Origin: Clavelina lepadiformis
Taxonomy: Eukaryota > Chordata > Ascidiacea > Aplousobranchia > Clavelinidae
Direction: 5' to 3'
Assembly: GCF_947623445.1 (NCBI RefSeq)
Contig: NC_135246.1
Location: 12,259,856 to 12,323,855 of the forward strand
Length of the DNA: 64,000 nucleotides
The notes beneath the pieces were generated by a model. It was not told where the DNA came from. It worked only from the letters and a program-made list of their open reading frames with translations, and did no database searches. The position numbers and the translations under genes were made by a program. Shown piece by piece: positions 25,317 through 38,189 of the stretch; position 1 is the first letter of the stretch, and each line of letters begins with the position of its first letter.

Positions 25317-26091
25317 ATTTTGACTACATCACAATCGCATATTGATTTTGATGGAAGAAGTTCGATCATTTCCATGCTCGATTACATAAAACATGCAAAA
25401 AATTAAGCTTGTCAAATGAGATAGGTGTTTTTATTTTGGTTTTGCAATTGCCTATTAACAAAATACATAACATGAGAGCACACTGAATACACCAATTTGC
25501 ATCTCAAACACATGACTTGACCACTCAACGAAAAGAGAAAAAATTGCTGAATGTTGCAACAAGCTTAAAATGTTGGCATTTCACTGCCACCCATTTGTAC
25601 AACAACAGCCACAATGGTCGGCACAAACAACCTTGCTTCTGAAAGTAACATTTTTAAGCGTCAGCTATTCATGGTTATCCATGGGTTGAAAATTAACTAC
25701 ACCATGTAATGACAAAGACAGGAAAAACAGCATCAAAATGCTCTAATACTTTTTTCTTTGTTTTTTGCGCAGTTTAACCAATACCACTGCTATTAAGCAA
25801 AAAACAGGCCACGGCACAAAATTAATAATCAACACATAATTATGTACAGTGTAATAACTTATGACACAGGTAATTCACAAATTGAAAACACCTACTCGCA
25901 ACAAATTCTGACTTTCTTAAGAAAGCCTGTGTAGCATGGTTTTCTTTGAAATTAATGCAGGCAGTGATTTATGACTATGTGCACGATACATTTCACCCAT
26001 TTCACCATTTAGTACTTTCCAGGTTAAACTGTGTATTTAACTTAATAGACTTCATGGAGCACATAATCCTACTGTATGGATGATTTCTGCA

Positions 26092-29000
26092 TTACTGGCG
26101 ATGACATAATCCGGTTTCAGACTGTCCGGAATATCCGTAACCTGGCATAACATGCTGCATTCCTGAATCTATGGGTGGGGAAAACAAGCCACTTGCTTTC
26201 TGAGTGGAGTGATTGGGGCGCCCTTTAATATAAGGAGGACTTTCATCTTTGATTTCACCCGGCTCTGGTGTCGATTGAGAAGAGTCATACGAGACCAACG
26301 AGCCAAATCTTGAAAGATGTGGCGCAATGCAAGTGCCGCCATCATTTTCTTCTTCAAAAATCTCATCAGGCATCTGTGCAGAAACTGGGGCCGTCGGGTC
26401 AAAATCTTGTTTCAAGGAAGCTGAACTAAAAAAGTTTGATTCCTTTCCATTTGAAGCTCGTTTTAAAGTTACAGTGGGAACTCCAGATCCTCCAGCTTGT
26501 TGTACCTGTAATGTACACATGACTTTGGAAAAACATTTTTTCTCTTAGGTAGTAAGTCAGCTTTTTATCAAGCACATCAAGTCAAAATACTGGTGGGAAA
26601 ATATGGCTTTGGATATCTTTGTTGAGTACAGATTGTTGCCATTAAACGATTGTGGTGCAATAATCAAGTCAGACAAAATCATGTGTGATTGCTGTGCAAC
26701 CAGGGGGCAAAATACTGCATGAAAATGTTTGAAGTACAGGGCAGTATCATCACAGATGCCAGTTTAGACTGACTTTGGATTAATTTATTGTTCAGTTTAA
26801 TAAAATTCTCAACCTACATTAATTTATTTTTTTGTTAGGTCAATAAAATCTTGCCCTAGTAGTCATGCTTTGGTACCTTCGTGATAGCATCTGAAAGTGA
26901 CTTCTGAAACACAGCTTCAGCTATTGGTTCATTATGCTTTCCAGACCTAAAAAGAAATACAGCATAAAAGGGTTTTCAGATATACTTAATACACAACTTT
27001 GGTCACCACCCTTACTTTGATGGATGCTTGCTGTGGTGCTTCTGCTTGCCAGTACCATTACCACTGCTGGATCCATTACCACCAGAATGATTATGACGAT
27101 CTTCAGATCTACAAATGGAAAACCGTTTGTGATGAAAGTATAAAAATCGCTTGTTTGGAGTTATGAGTGAAAATTGGGTACCTGCGTGAATGTTTAGCAG
27201 TTGTATGGCCTGCAGGATCCGCAAGAGCCCTTTTACGGGAAGGAACAGGGGATGCCTCTGATCCCGAACCAGAACTAGAGCCAACAATTTTAGCCACAGA
27301 CGTGTTTGTGCCACTTTCTACAGGCTTAGGACCTAATTTGATTCGAAGAGTGAGAGGACCGGCAGGAGAATCTACATGTGTGGTATGAGACTCATTATCT
27401 ACTGCTGGGGTTTTACTGTGTAGTTTCATTTTGGCTTGATTTTCAGCAGCTTTCCTTCTTCGCTTTTCCTCTTCTTTTGCCTGCAACTTAGCATAAATAT
27501 TCTTTTCTTCCAGCGTGAGTGGTGAAGATTGAGCTTTATGCTTTAGAAGGCTTTTCAGCTTGTCAGGATGCTTTCGATACATTTCAATCATTCGCTTTGA
27601 ATCCAGCTGGAATTTATTTTTACCGCTGTGTTCATGTGAGCTCTCGCCAGGAAAAATCTTTTGATCATGAGGTCGGCGTGCCAATTCAACAGGGCGACCA
27701 TCACATGCATTTTGCAATTTTTCGCTATGATGGTGGCGTGATGAATCGTTTGGATTATAGTTATCTTTAGCAACACTGTTATTATTACTGCGTTGCGAAT
27801 GGTGAGGCAAAGCAGCAGGATGGGTTCCAGACCGATAATGTCCGGCAGATTCTGCTGTAACGTTCTGCAAGAGTTTCTCAGACTGAATTCTTCCTTCTAA
27901 ATCTTTGCTTACAACCAAAATCTCTGCAGGTGTATCATCGTTATCAGCTACATGTTTTTGTTGAAGCGAGTTTGAAACTGGGTGATGGATATTGCTGTGT
28001 GGCTTGGAAGGTTTTTGGTGGTCAATTGGTTTGACATGTTTCTTTTCCATTCCGGGAGGCTGAGGCTTCATCATATTTTTATTGTGCTGTTGTTCATTGG
28101 CTTTCACTCGGTCACTTCCCGGCCCAGGCTTGTGGTCATGGACAACATGTTTGTGTGACTCATTTACTGCTTTGTGAAACGGGTGAGATGGTTTGGTCCC
28201 GAAATCTTTCAGATAATTAGGTTTGGGCTGACTATGATGAGGTAGAGCATGACTTGTTCTTGAAACATCATGACCGGAATGACTGGGTGGTCCATGGCTG
28301 TCAGTCTTTTTAACTGCCCCTGCAGACACAATAAAATCATGCTTTATATGAGCTTGGGTGAAATCTGATGAGGAGTGTCTTAATTACCTGTGTGTGAGGG
28401 AGGAGGAGGTTTATTTAATGGATGACTGGATTTCGTCTGTTGTGGGGGACGTGTTCTCTTGTATTCCTCAATTGACATGGTTGGTTTCTTTTCCCTAGAT
28501 TTTAATTTTCTTTAAAGTTTGCTTTACGCTATACAATACATTTTATTTTTGAAGTAGAAGAAACAGCATAACTTGGTCATAATCAATTAAACATACTTCA
28601 CTGTTGCTGATGAAGGGACCTGTGCTCGGCTATGTCCTTGCTGGCCTGCAAAAGACTCAAACATTATCAAACCTTCCTTGGGAAATCTTGAAAGTGAAGC
28701 ATGCATGTGCTATGTACAGTTGTACACGCTTTTGGGCAGCCTATTGTAACTCAGCAGAAAGTAAACGACTTTCAAACATCAAGGGCAAAACTGACACCCA
28801 GTTGCCACTAAACTAAAGCAATGCGAAGAGAACATTTGAATTGAATACTACTAATCCTAATAACAAAAACTTACTATTTGATGATTTGGAAGATGAAGCA
28901 TCTTGCCTTGATTCTCCATCTGCTTTTGTAGACTGGGCAGGCTGCAAAAAAGAAATTTTGTGAAACCCAAAGCACCAATTGAGTAACACATAAAATGTGC

Positions 29001-32000
29001 AGATGATGACCAGTATTTTTGTTCCAACATTGCTAGCTGTGCGTAACATAAATGAGCTGTGACATATATTTCTGTTCTGGAGTGAAAGCAAGCCCTGCCA
29101 TGCTATCAAGTCTCTACCTTGGACCGGCACCATGTAGTAGTGCAAAATGGCACTATAAAGCACGTTGCCAACAAGGTCCCACTGACGCGAGATTTGCAGC
29201 TATACCCTGTGCTTTATACACACGAGACTGCCTAGTCCACAATGGCTTCGACCACAAGCAAAGATAACAGAGCAACAAGCACGCCGAAGCAAAATTACAA
29301 AGTACAGACCAATCTCATGAGAGCAATTGAACCATTAATACAAGAACGAGCCATCTACTAAGTTTGTGAACTGATTTTACGTTTAAAGTAACTACAGTCG
29401 TGGCCAAAAGTTTAAGACCAGACTTGATTTATGACGTTTTTTCTTATTACGTCAAAATACTGCATCAGATATTGTTTCAGTTGCAGCATCTTTATTTTGG
29501 GTAGAAATCTGATGTAATCAGTCATTATTTAGCAAATATCAATTGAATATTAGCCAGTAGAGATTACCTTTCCGATTATTTATCTGTCTAAAATGGGTAA
29601 AATGTGCGCTCTTTCGGAGGTTCAGCGATGTCAAATTATTGTTCTCCACAGGGAAGGCTACACAAAACGTCAAATAGGTGAGCAGCTTGGATTTAGTAAA
29701 ACTGCTGTGATTCAGGCAATTGTGAAATTTTAAGAAATCAGAAACTTATACTGATACAAAACACAGTGGTCGTCTCTGGAAAACAACTCCTAGAGCTGAC
29801 ATCTTCATGAAAAGGCAAGTGGTGAAGTCTCCAACATGTTCAGCCAAAAAAATGAATGAAGCCGGTATTCCAGTGAGCAGGAGGACTGTTAGCCGCCGTT
29901 AAGTTGTAGAATTTGGTTTTAAGTCACGAAAACCAGCAAGAAAACCGAGGCTTACACCAGCGATGAAGAAGAAGCGCCTCCTAATGACATTGCAGCCCAA
30001 AGACTGGACTTCTGCCCAATGGTCTAAAGTTTTATTTTCGGACGAATCAAGTGTCCAACAGTTTTGTGCAAGAAAAAGAAATGTCCATCGACCCTCAGGA
30101 ACATGATTTGATGAAAAGTATACCCGGCAAACGATGAAACATCTACCTAGTGTGATGATATGGGGAGCCATTTCGACCAAAGGTAAAGCGGAATCTTTTT
30201 TCTAAAACCAGGAACCACGATGAACGGCCGGAAATACTTGGACTTAAAGGAAGGAGAAGCTACAACTGCACATGCCGGTGCACGATTTCTATGCAAGATG
30301 GAGCCCCATGCCATCGTTCAAAGGTAGTAACAGAGTTTTTAGGGCTAGGAAATTACTCCTCTGCAGTGGCCGGGGAACAGTCCTGATCTTAACCCTATCG
30401 AAAACTTTTGGTTTTTTTAAAAATAAAGTTGCTGAAAAACATCCCTCGAGTATTCCTTCCCTAATTGAAGCAATCAAATTAGTCTGGATCCGTGAAATTC
30501 CTGTAGAACTTGGCAAGAATTTGATCGAAAGTATGCTCAGACGAATCAAGGCTGCCATCAAAGCGAAAGGAGGACTCACCAAATAGTAAACATTTGAGAT
30601 TTTGATGCAAAATACAATATAAGTTCTTATTACTTTGACTTATATTTAGTTTAGCAAGAAATAAGTAAAAAAGCGTCAAGAAATAGGACGGAGAATTGTT
30701 TTTCTCAAAATTCACGGTTTGGTTTTAAACTTTTGGCCACGACTGTATATGAAGATAGTTACAAGATTAAATACGTGAGTTTCACACAAACTGAGTGACA
30801 AGGCTTTAAATGACTACATCTTACCTTTTATTTAAACAGAAGTTTAAACATTTTCATTCATGTAGATATGGTACTATCATATTCTGCGTAGACCCATTAG
30901 TTGGCCCAACCAATAATATTTACCCTCCAGACACTCTTGGTGTGGCCACCTTCTCCTAGTTTGGGCTGGTTCTTAAACAGCGGCAGACATTAAGAGTGCC
31001 ATTTATTTATCACCAAACCAAATTATGAAGGTTGCAAGCCAGTAAATACCAAGATCAAGAGGGTAATTATGGAACAGGTGAGCTAACTAGAGCGCTTTAC
31101 CATTTGCTATGATCCAGCAATACAACTCAAAATCAAATACATCTGAAGAGTGACCGAAGCCTGTGTACAGGATATGCAAACACAAACAAAACACGTTATG
31201 TTGAAAGGGTGACTTTAAGCAAAATTTAATTGCAATTGTGCCTATATCTGATGATCTTAGGTCTTTAGTAACATTTATTAAAAGCCTTCTATTCTTTTTT
31301 TCTATTTACATATTTAGTGCTGGTATTCTTCGGGTGAATACACTCTACATTCAAACACCTCTACGCAAGATACAACTTCAAAAATCCGATCTGCAGCAAG
31401 CTTGACTAATTCAATGTAACGCTTTTTTCCCATTAAACCTTGCTTTTAACTTTTTCAGATAAAATTACTAATCTCCAAACACTAAACTTAACAACAAAAT
31501 TGGAAAACAAACAACTTACCCCAAATTAAGCCAGCTTATAGGGATAACGGACATAAGTTAGCAATACTAAAAATGAAAATTAACATACCCGATAATTCTT
31601 CAGCTTACGCAATCTGGTGGGACATCTGTTTAAAATTTTCAGAAATTCACTGATAATAGTATCAAGCAACGATTCAGATATAGAAGGATCCATATACGCC
31701 CAGTATGCTTTACCATCAGATGAAAGGGGAATCTAAAGCGACATCTTAATCTTAATATCATAAATGCATGAACACACAGCATGATATAAATTAAAAATTA
31801 TGGAATGTTTCAATCTAAATAATAAATTACCTACATATATTTTCCTACCTCATAATTTGACCATTTACAAGACAGGTGAATGCACATAGCAGCAACAACT
31901 GTTGGCTTGTAAAGCAGACAGAATTTTGTCAAGTGTAAACTACATAAGTATTGATGGTTACTGATTTAAAATTTAAAATCAAAATTTAAGTATTAAATTA

Positions 32001-35000
32001 GCACACAGCAGATAACATCTACAGGAAGTAATACAGCCACTAAATAAAAGGCTAAATAGAAATCTTTTACTACAGAAATATTGCCTGTTGCTATGAGATA
32101 TATATACAAAGAAAAGGTTTTTGAAACACAAGTGATGGCTGTTACCTGTTTGTTGCCATGAAGTATGCCATCTGTGAAAGATCTCTGCTGGCTGAAACCA
32201 CACACAACATGTGTGATAAATATTTGTCCGCCAAAAATCAAACAAACTCAAGTAAATCAATATAGATCACTAGTCTGTGAAGATGTTTTACCTTTAACTA
32301 GTTGTGTACACTTCACAACATGGGTATGAGGGTGGTCCACAGATATATCAAAACCTGCAAACAACCACATTGTGTTAACTGAAATTTAAAATAACAAGGA
32401 CAAGGCAGTGGAAAATCAACAACTTTACCCAAAGTTTGCAACAAAACAAGTTCATTCTGCACTAGTTCTTGAGCCTGTTTGAGGTAAGGTTCACTGTGAG
32501 TGTCTAAATGGGGTTTGTCTGGATGTAGACATGCGTGACAAATCTGTAATGCGACAGTACTGTATTTCAAAGCCAATCATTTTCTAATAATAGCAAGAAA
32601 CGGATGCTAAATGTTTGGCATTTGTAAATATCCTCCTATGTGCTAACAACCCATTTAAAACCAGGGTTTTACGCATTTCTTACTTTTAAAACATGCTCCA
32701 ATTTTTTTGGCTGTTCTTCGACTTTTGCAGCAAGAAATAGAGCAGTAGGTGCAATCGCCTGCATAATATAAATGAATTTGGGGCATCACTTTAAAATTAA
32801 CACAATTACATTAGATAAAAACCTCAATATCATACAAAGTGTACTCAACATGCTTAACAAATATATACTTAAGATAAATAAATTAAGCAAAAATAAGTAT
32901 GTAACTTACGTAACGGGAAAATACGGCAAAAGAATGATAAACATAAAAACGATGCATATATACAATTGCTGTGTTGATTGTCAGCTGATTTCTGCAAAAA
33001 TAATGAGAAGGTCAAGCTAAGAAAAAAGAAGTTTGTCACGTATATGTAAGATTGAGCAACAGTTTTTACCAAACGACCGCAATGACATCACATTACAAAC
33101 ATTGCTTAGCTATTGCCCACTTCCTGAAAACAACAATGTGGCCCAAGAGCTAAAAACAGATATATATCTCATTTTATTTGTTTTTACATATATGTGCATA
33201 CAAGTGAAAAAGCTAGTTATCAACATATAGTGTGAATAAATTATATTTCAGCTAAAGTTTTGCCACAGGTGCTGTGTTAAATAATTAATATAATTGTTAA
33301 GGGTCATATCATACGAAATCATATTTTTTTTGGATTTGGCTAAATTAAAGCGGCCAGCCGAAATTTCGATGCACCTTAAAAATTAAATTTTATTAATACA
33401 GTCTAATCCGGTTAATTGCATAGTCAATGTGCCAAGCCTTTTATGCGATTAAACAAATTATGGGTTTATGCGCAAGTGCAAAGTCCACTTATTGTCTTAC
33501 TTGACATGCAAAGCTGGTCACGTGTAAAGACGTCAACCCCCCAATGCGCAAAACACTAACATTTATTGTGTATTGCGATCATCAATTCATCCAAACAAAA
33601 CAAAACACTCTATTTAAATAATAAAAATACCGCGCGATTGTTGTTTGTTTAATTTTATTTTCTATGCTTTCTTGCATTTGTGTTTCAAACGAACAAATGT
33701 GGTCATGGTCGCCCCTTCAAACTGTAGTCGTCCGCGAATTTTATCAAGTGAATGCAGAACTTCTTTATTTTTTGGTGCAGTCGCAGCGATTGCGTCAACA
33801 GAGCTTTCTTCGTTGATGTCATCTTTTTTAAATTGTTTGTTTCGTAAAACTTCTTCACGTATTACGTCATCATCTTGAACCCCTGCTACTTCAAGACCAT
33901 CATCAAGATTTAGGTATTGTGTGTATGCATCCAGTTCTAATTCAGATTGAACTTCATCCGATGGAAATCCAAGAAAGGGCTCATCAGGTACGTCGGGTGT
34001 TAGACCACCGAAGAAACAGCTTTGAAGTATTATCTTTACAAATGATAGACTATGGTTTGAGATTTGCGCTCTTCGTGCAATAAAACGGATTATGCAATTA
34101 TCCAGAATGCAATTAACCAGATTCGACTGTATTAGCAGTTACAAGCAACATTAATGATAAGTCTTCCCTTTTAAAACCCTAAAACTATTTAGTGGTCTGT
34201 TAATTCAAATCATGGACAGTTCAACCCAAGGACTATAAAACTCACAGATGTGGGTTAGGGTATCTTCGGTTTAATCAGCCTGGAACCTTATATTATCGAA
34301 GAGCAATTTTAAGTTTATTAAATTGTATCGACCAAAAACTTAAAGCCTTACAAAACGTGCAGTCTCAGCCCCTAAAATTAACTGTATATCGTGTAAATAT
34401 CTGATTGACAAGCTTGTAGAACTCAATAAAAAGAAACAGAATTTTGTTCCAATAGTTATTCATTCAGCAGAATGGCATTTATACTCTAGGAAGGGATATA
34501 TTCAAATGTTTTATTTTGCAAAAGTATACGAGCAAACTTCGATTCTTAAGTTTTTTATAGGGGGCTCCTATTTTAAGATTTAATGCACAGTGGAGTGGCA
34601 TGAACGAAAAAGTTGTATGTTCACTATGACTTGCACTCTAATTACTGTAAGTTTCTTAAAGTAATGGGCAAAGCCAAAAACATGTTAATCTTATATGAAA
34701 AAAAACTACCAGATAAATATTCTGGTAAAATAGTTTTGAAAAATATTTCTTGTTTAGGTATTATAAGCAAAAGGAAATTGACGAAGATGTCATAGGTAAT
34801 CAGACAACATGGGCAAATTCAAAAATTTAGCACCACCTACTGCTTGACGCCTAATTGAACATCAGCTAAACTCCTATGACGTACACTCTAGTTACCATTT
34901 TTGCCATGAACATGTAAAAGCTCGGTGTGTACCTTGATGAGTCTCATTAATGCACCCAAATAGAAAAAATGGCAGTATTTTACATGAAATCGTGTGTGCA

Positions 35001-36718
35001 CAAACATAAATGATGACATGGGTCAAATGAAGTCAAATTCTTTGTCTATGTATCTATCTATCTATGAACTTAGCGTTTAAACAACCAGTTTTCCTTAGTG
35101 TATTGATCATACAACGGTGATCAACATATTCGGCATGCATGTCGATTAATCTTATGCTGTAAGGTGACACAATTTCCACTCTGGCTAACAATCTGTTTAC
35201 TGAGTTTGTTTTTAATTAAAATTTTTGCCAATTTTTGATCATTAATAATTCAGATAAAGACACCCTTAGTCTGAATTCAGCCAATAATCTGAAGAAACCT
35301 TGAAACAAGTGCCATATATATTACCTTCAGCAATAAAAACAAACATTGTATCATAACAATTAGTAGTGATGTTTCGGCTTAGCAATGCTCATTTTTATTG
35401 ATGCATCGGCCGATGTTTGTGACCTTTCACAAAGGCAACATTTAATGCAATGTTATATTTTTCTTGCACACTGCATCACGCAATATACCATTTTCAGTTT
35501 TTTCTAAACCTCGACAGCTAACTTGCGAATTTTTAATGTTGGGAACCTACATTTAGAAATATGTTCACAGCATTTTGTTAAGAAGTTTTTTGGAGACCAA
35601 TAAGGTTCCTTAAAATTTTCATTCCTGCAACTACACCATAAAATTAGCCGTTAAAGTTTAATTTTTAGTAGGTTGCAGTTTCTTAGCGGTCACCAACGCA
35701 AAACCCTGTATGCTCCAATAATAACACATCTGTTAGAGTGACTTTGGCTCTATAGTCTGTGATGTGTAGTTCTATGCAATAAATACATATGATGGGTAGT
35801 TCTTTTCTTTAAAGGTTTAAAAAATTATATTTTGATACGAATAAACGTTCTACATTAAAAGAACTAATAAAAGGCTCAAAAGCAGTTCTCAAAAAAAGTC
35901 AAAGGTTATGCAAAGCATTAACTGATGCATTGGCAAAAAACTGTGCTGGCGCATCAGTAACATGAACAATATATTGTTTTTCCTATGTTTAACATTGGCA
36001 TATCTTTAATAATCAGGGTAGTTTACTGACAGTGATTTTAGTCTCTCACTTTCAAAGCGAGATAGTATAATGAGGAAGTATATCATAACATATTATATCA
36101 TCTATTACTTCATAAATCCTAATTCTATTTCAATGCAGTCATGCCTTTATTTGGGACAACAAAAGTACGAGACCAGGTTTCCCATAAACTTAGTTTTTCA
36201 TTCATTCATTTTAAGAACCTTAATGCTTTATGGTTGTAGCCTAGTTATAATAAACCTACTTCCAAATTACTACCAGAAGATGAAAAGACTAGTTTTCATA
36301 ACAGCGTATAGTAACATTATATGGTCACAGCATACATTGATAAAATTAATTCATAAGCTACAATTTTTAGGCCTTTTTCTTCGAGAGTACTTAAGTAAAA
36401 GATAAAACTGACTAAACTATAAAGGAGCACAATAAATAATACAGCAATTAATTATAAAAAAAATCAATACAAATTATTTTGCTAGTTAAGCTTGGCTAGT
36501 TAAGCCATCATTTTCAATATAGGCTTAGCCTAGATTTACCGTATGGTAACAGAATGAAAAACTTACACAGATAGTCTTTGGCCCATGTCTTGTATAAGAT
36601 TGGCGGCTTGCTGACGATAGCTGAGTTCTTTTTCTGCATCAATTCCATCTTTTCGACTGGGAGTCTTCTCAAGGAAATCTTTAGAATAGATCCACTTTGT
36701 ATCTTTATCCACCGCCAT
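26092..36718 (-). CDS. CCNT: Cyclin T, P-TEFb regulatory subunit
   Basis: Partner of CDK9 in P-TEFb, which phosphorylates the RNA polymerase II tail and negative elongation factors in the nucleus. Exons: 36567-36718, 32910-32991, 32684-32758, 32429-32543, 32292-32354, 32146-32191, 31849-31939, 31589-31732, 28875-28941, 28597-28645, 28388-28494, 27182-28319, 27016-27108, 26877-26946, 26092-26505; phases agree over 2,706 nt, giving 901 aa. The cyclin fold spans residues about 10-256, with [45 protein letters not shown] and [12 protein letters not shown] as in cyclin T1/T2. The tail has a SIEEYKRTR segment (about 305), a long His/Lys/Pro/Ser-rich region in the 1,138-bp exon 12 (compare the His-rich, phase-separating region of human CCNT1), a Lys/Arg/Glu-rich helix near its end, and an acidic PDEIFEEEN patch. 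It is longer than human CCNT1 or CCNT2 (about 730 aa). Intron 1 (3.6 kb) and intron 8 (2.6 kb) carry transposons. Confidence 0.95.
29395..30745 (+). mobile_element. Tc1/mariner element in cyclin T intron 8
   Basis: Inverted repeats starting CAGTCGTGGCCAAAAGTTTA lie at both ends, flanked by TA (29393-29394 and 30746-30747). The element is 1,351 bp, near full length for Tc1, and lies opposite to the host gene's strand. Its transposase is broken (separate entry), but the well-kept ends could still be substrates for a transposase supplied in trans. Confidence 0.93.
29593..30586 (+). pseudogene. Decayed Tc1-like transposase
   Basis: Starts [16 protein letters not shown], a Tc1 N-terminal helix-turn-helix, and reaches IVKF before an in-frame stop. 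Later pieces in shifted frames include [10 protein letters not shown] (second catalytic Asp region), SVMIWGAIS and, after a break, [11 protein letters not shown] (last catalytic acidic residue). Several stops and at least two frameshifts make it non-functional. Confidence 0.85.
33399..34129 (-). mobile_element. Tigger/pogo-type deletion derivative in cyclin T intron 1
   Basis: Ends are inverted repeats: left CAGTCTAATCCGGTTAATTG, right read inward CAGTCGAATCTGGTTAATTG. They are flanked by TA at 33397-33398 and 34130-34131. At 731 bp it is far shorter than an autonomous Tigger, and it keeps only the C-terminal coding remnant on the minus strand. Confidence 0.85.
33662..34016 (-). pseudogene. 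C-terminal remnant of a Tigger/jerky-like transposase
   Basis: An open minus-strand frame of about 117 codons without a start. It has an acidic [16 protein letters not shown] stretch and ends in [14 protein letters not shown], like the C-terminal tail after the DDE domain of Tigger-type proteins. The DNA-binding and DDE domains are absent. The identification rests on the tail plus the pogo-type element ends. Confidence 0.6.
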
Positions 36719-36770
36719 TTCCCAACCGAAAGACTAGTTACTTCTCCAAACGCTGCAGTTTTAGTCCAGC

Positions 36771-36812
36771 GCGCATGCGCAGATAGAGCGTCAGCACGGG
36801 ACCGTGACGTCA
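36771..36812. promoter_or_regulatory. Likely cyclin T promoter: NRF1-type site and CRE palindrome
   Basis: GCGCATGCGC at 36771-36780 equals the NRF1 palindrome, and TGACGTCA at 36805-36812 is a full CRE. They lie 53 and 87 nt upstream of the cyclin T ATG in a locally GC-rich patch of an AT-rich window. That transcription starts here is inferred. Confidence 0.5.
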
Positions 36813-38189
36813 TTCTTGCGCAAGTCTAAGGTAACAAAAGAAAACGTTACGCACGGATGAGCAATCGATAAAACATTTTTTATTAATCTCGGACGCAGCA
36901 TAATTCCAAATGCAGCAAAAGTTGCAAGGAAAACTATAAGATAAATCGTTAAAAAAATAAATGGCACTCTTTAGTCAGCCAATGAAACATTTTTCACTAT
37001 ATTTCGAAAGGAGCGTTTTGGCATTCGTTAAAATATTTTTCCAGAAAAAAAAGTAGCTTATACGTTATTTGGAAAAGAAAATGAATAGAGTACAGTAAAC
37101 AAGTATCTTATCCAAATTTTTGAAGGATAAAAAAATCAGCAAAGCAAAATGCACTTTCTTTACGTGCAATATAAAACATCAAAATAGGACTATAGCTTAC
37201 CTGATTTCTATAACACGGTTTACTCGCTACGTTAAACACGGTCTTACGAACAAAGTACCTAGCTGGGTACACTGATCAATGAAATGTCAGAAACTAGAGA
37301 GCGCATATGCTTTTATACGCATCAGCATGATAAATTGTTGCTGCTTACGCACAAACATCCATAACCAACATGAAAAAGCAAAAATTTGGAAATCAACCTG
37401 ACTGCACTTCTTTGCCAAACATTTCTACAAAGTGCGACGATGTAAGAAGGTAGGTTCATTTTATTGCTCGGCCTTGTTTCTCTCTTTTTTTCACAGATCG
37501 TTCTTTCTCGTCATCTCTCCAATGCGTTCTTGCCTTTTTCTGTGAATCGCCTAGTTTACCCGGGGCGCTGCCTAACGGCAAAAATGATACACAGTTAAAA
37601 GTGCATTTCCAATTACCAAGTTTTTAATGATACGATTTTAATATCTTCTCAGTACAAATCACTTCTAAGGTTGGTGAAATTTTTATCTAAAAAGCTTTCT
37701 TTGAAAACTTTGTGTATTGTATTTTGGTCGACAATGATGTTGAATATTTGAAATTAATGATTATAATACGTTCATTGATTTACCATCTTACTGCATATGA
37801 ATTTAACCAAATGACTTCATATTTATAACATAACACTTCATAAATTTATGAAGGACGCATGTCCATAAACATAAACGGCTTTTCTGTCTGTTAAACAAAA
37901 GATATTTAAACAAAGATGGCGAGAAAAAAACACAGATTTTCGTATTAACTTTGTTTTTTATTTAATTTGCTAGCAAATTTTTGAATACATTAGCATAAAT
38001 GTATTAATATTATTAAATAGGCTAAAATGTACAACATAAATTAAACTAAATATAGACTGCGGGAAAAGATTTTACGAAATTTATAAAGTACTTTGAAATA
38101 TCGCAGAATATATCCTACTTTGCGCACTAAAATAAAAATTCAAGTTTAGAAAACTTATAAGTACCTTTTTCGCTGGCAACTTGTCAATC
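36813..38189. other. No gene or repeat recognised
   Basis: An AT-rich stretch upstream of cyclin T. I see no coding frame with family resemblance, no RNA gene and no clear inverted repeat. Confidence 0.4.

Larger units (their letters stand above)
22364..26091. other. Convergent intergenic region (3' ends of Lifeguard copy 1 and cyclin T)
   Basis: Holds the long 3' UTR of the Lifeguard gene, a hAT fragment (about 23398-23475) and an inverted-repeat element (about 24786-25316). A minus-strand AATAAA for cyclin T (plus-strand TTTATT at 25430-25435) is possible. No additional host gene recognised. Confidence 0.5.

Noticed and set aside
35053..35070. Short ATCT repeat as a possible CRISPR-like or satellite array
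   Set aside because: Only about four tetranucleotide units; an ordinary microsatellite in eukaryotic DNA.
36070..36405. A 111-codon open frame in cyclin T intron 1
   Set aside because: AT-rich translation with no domain; opposite strand to the host gene and no second exon seen.
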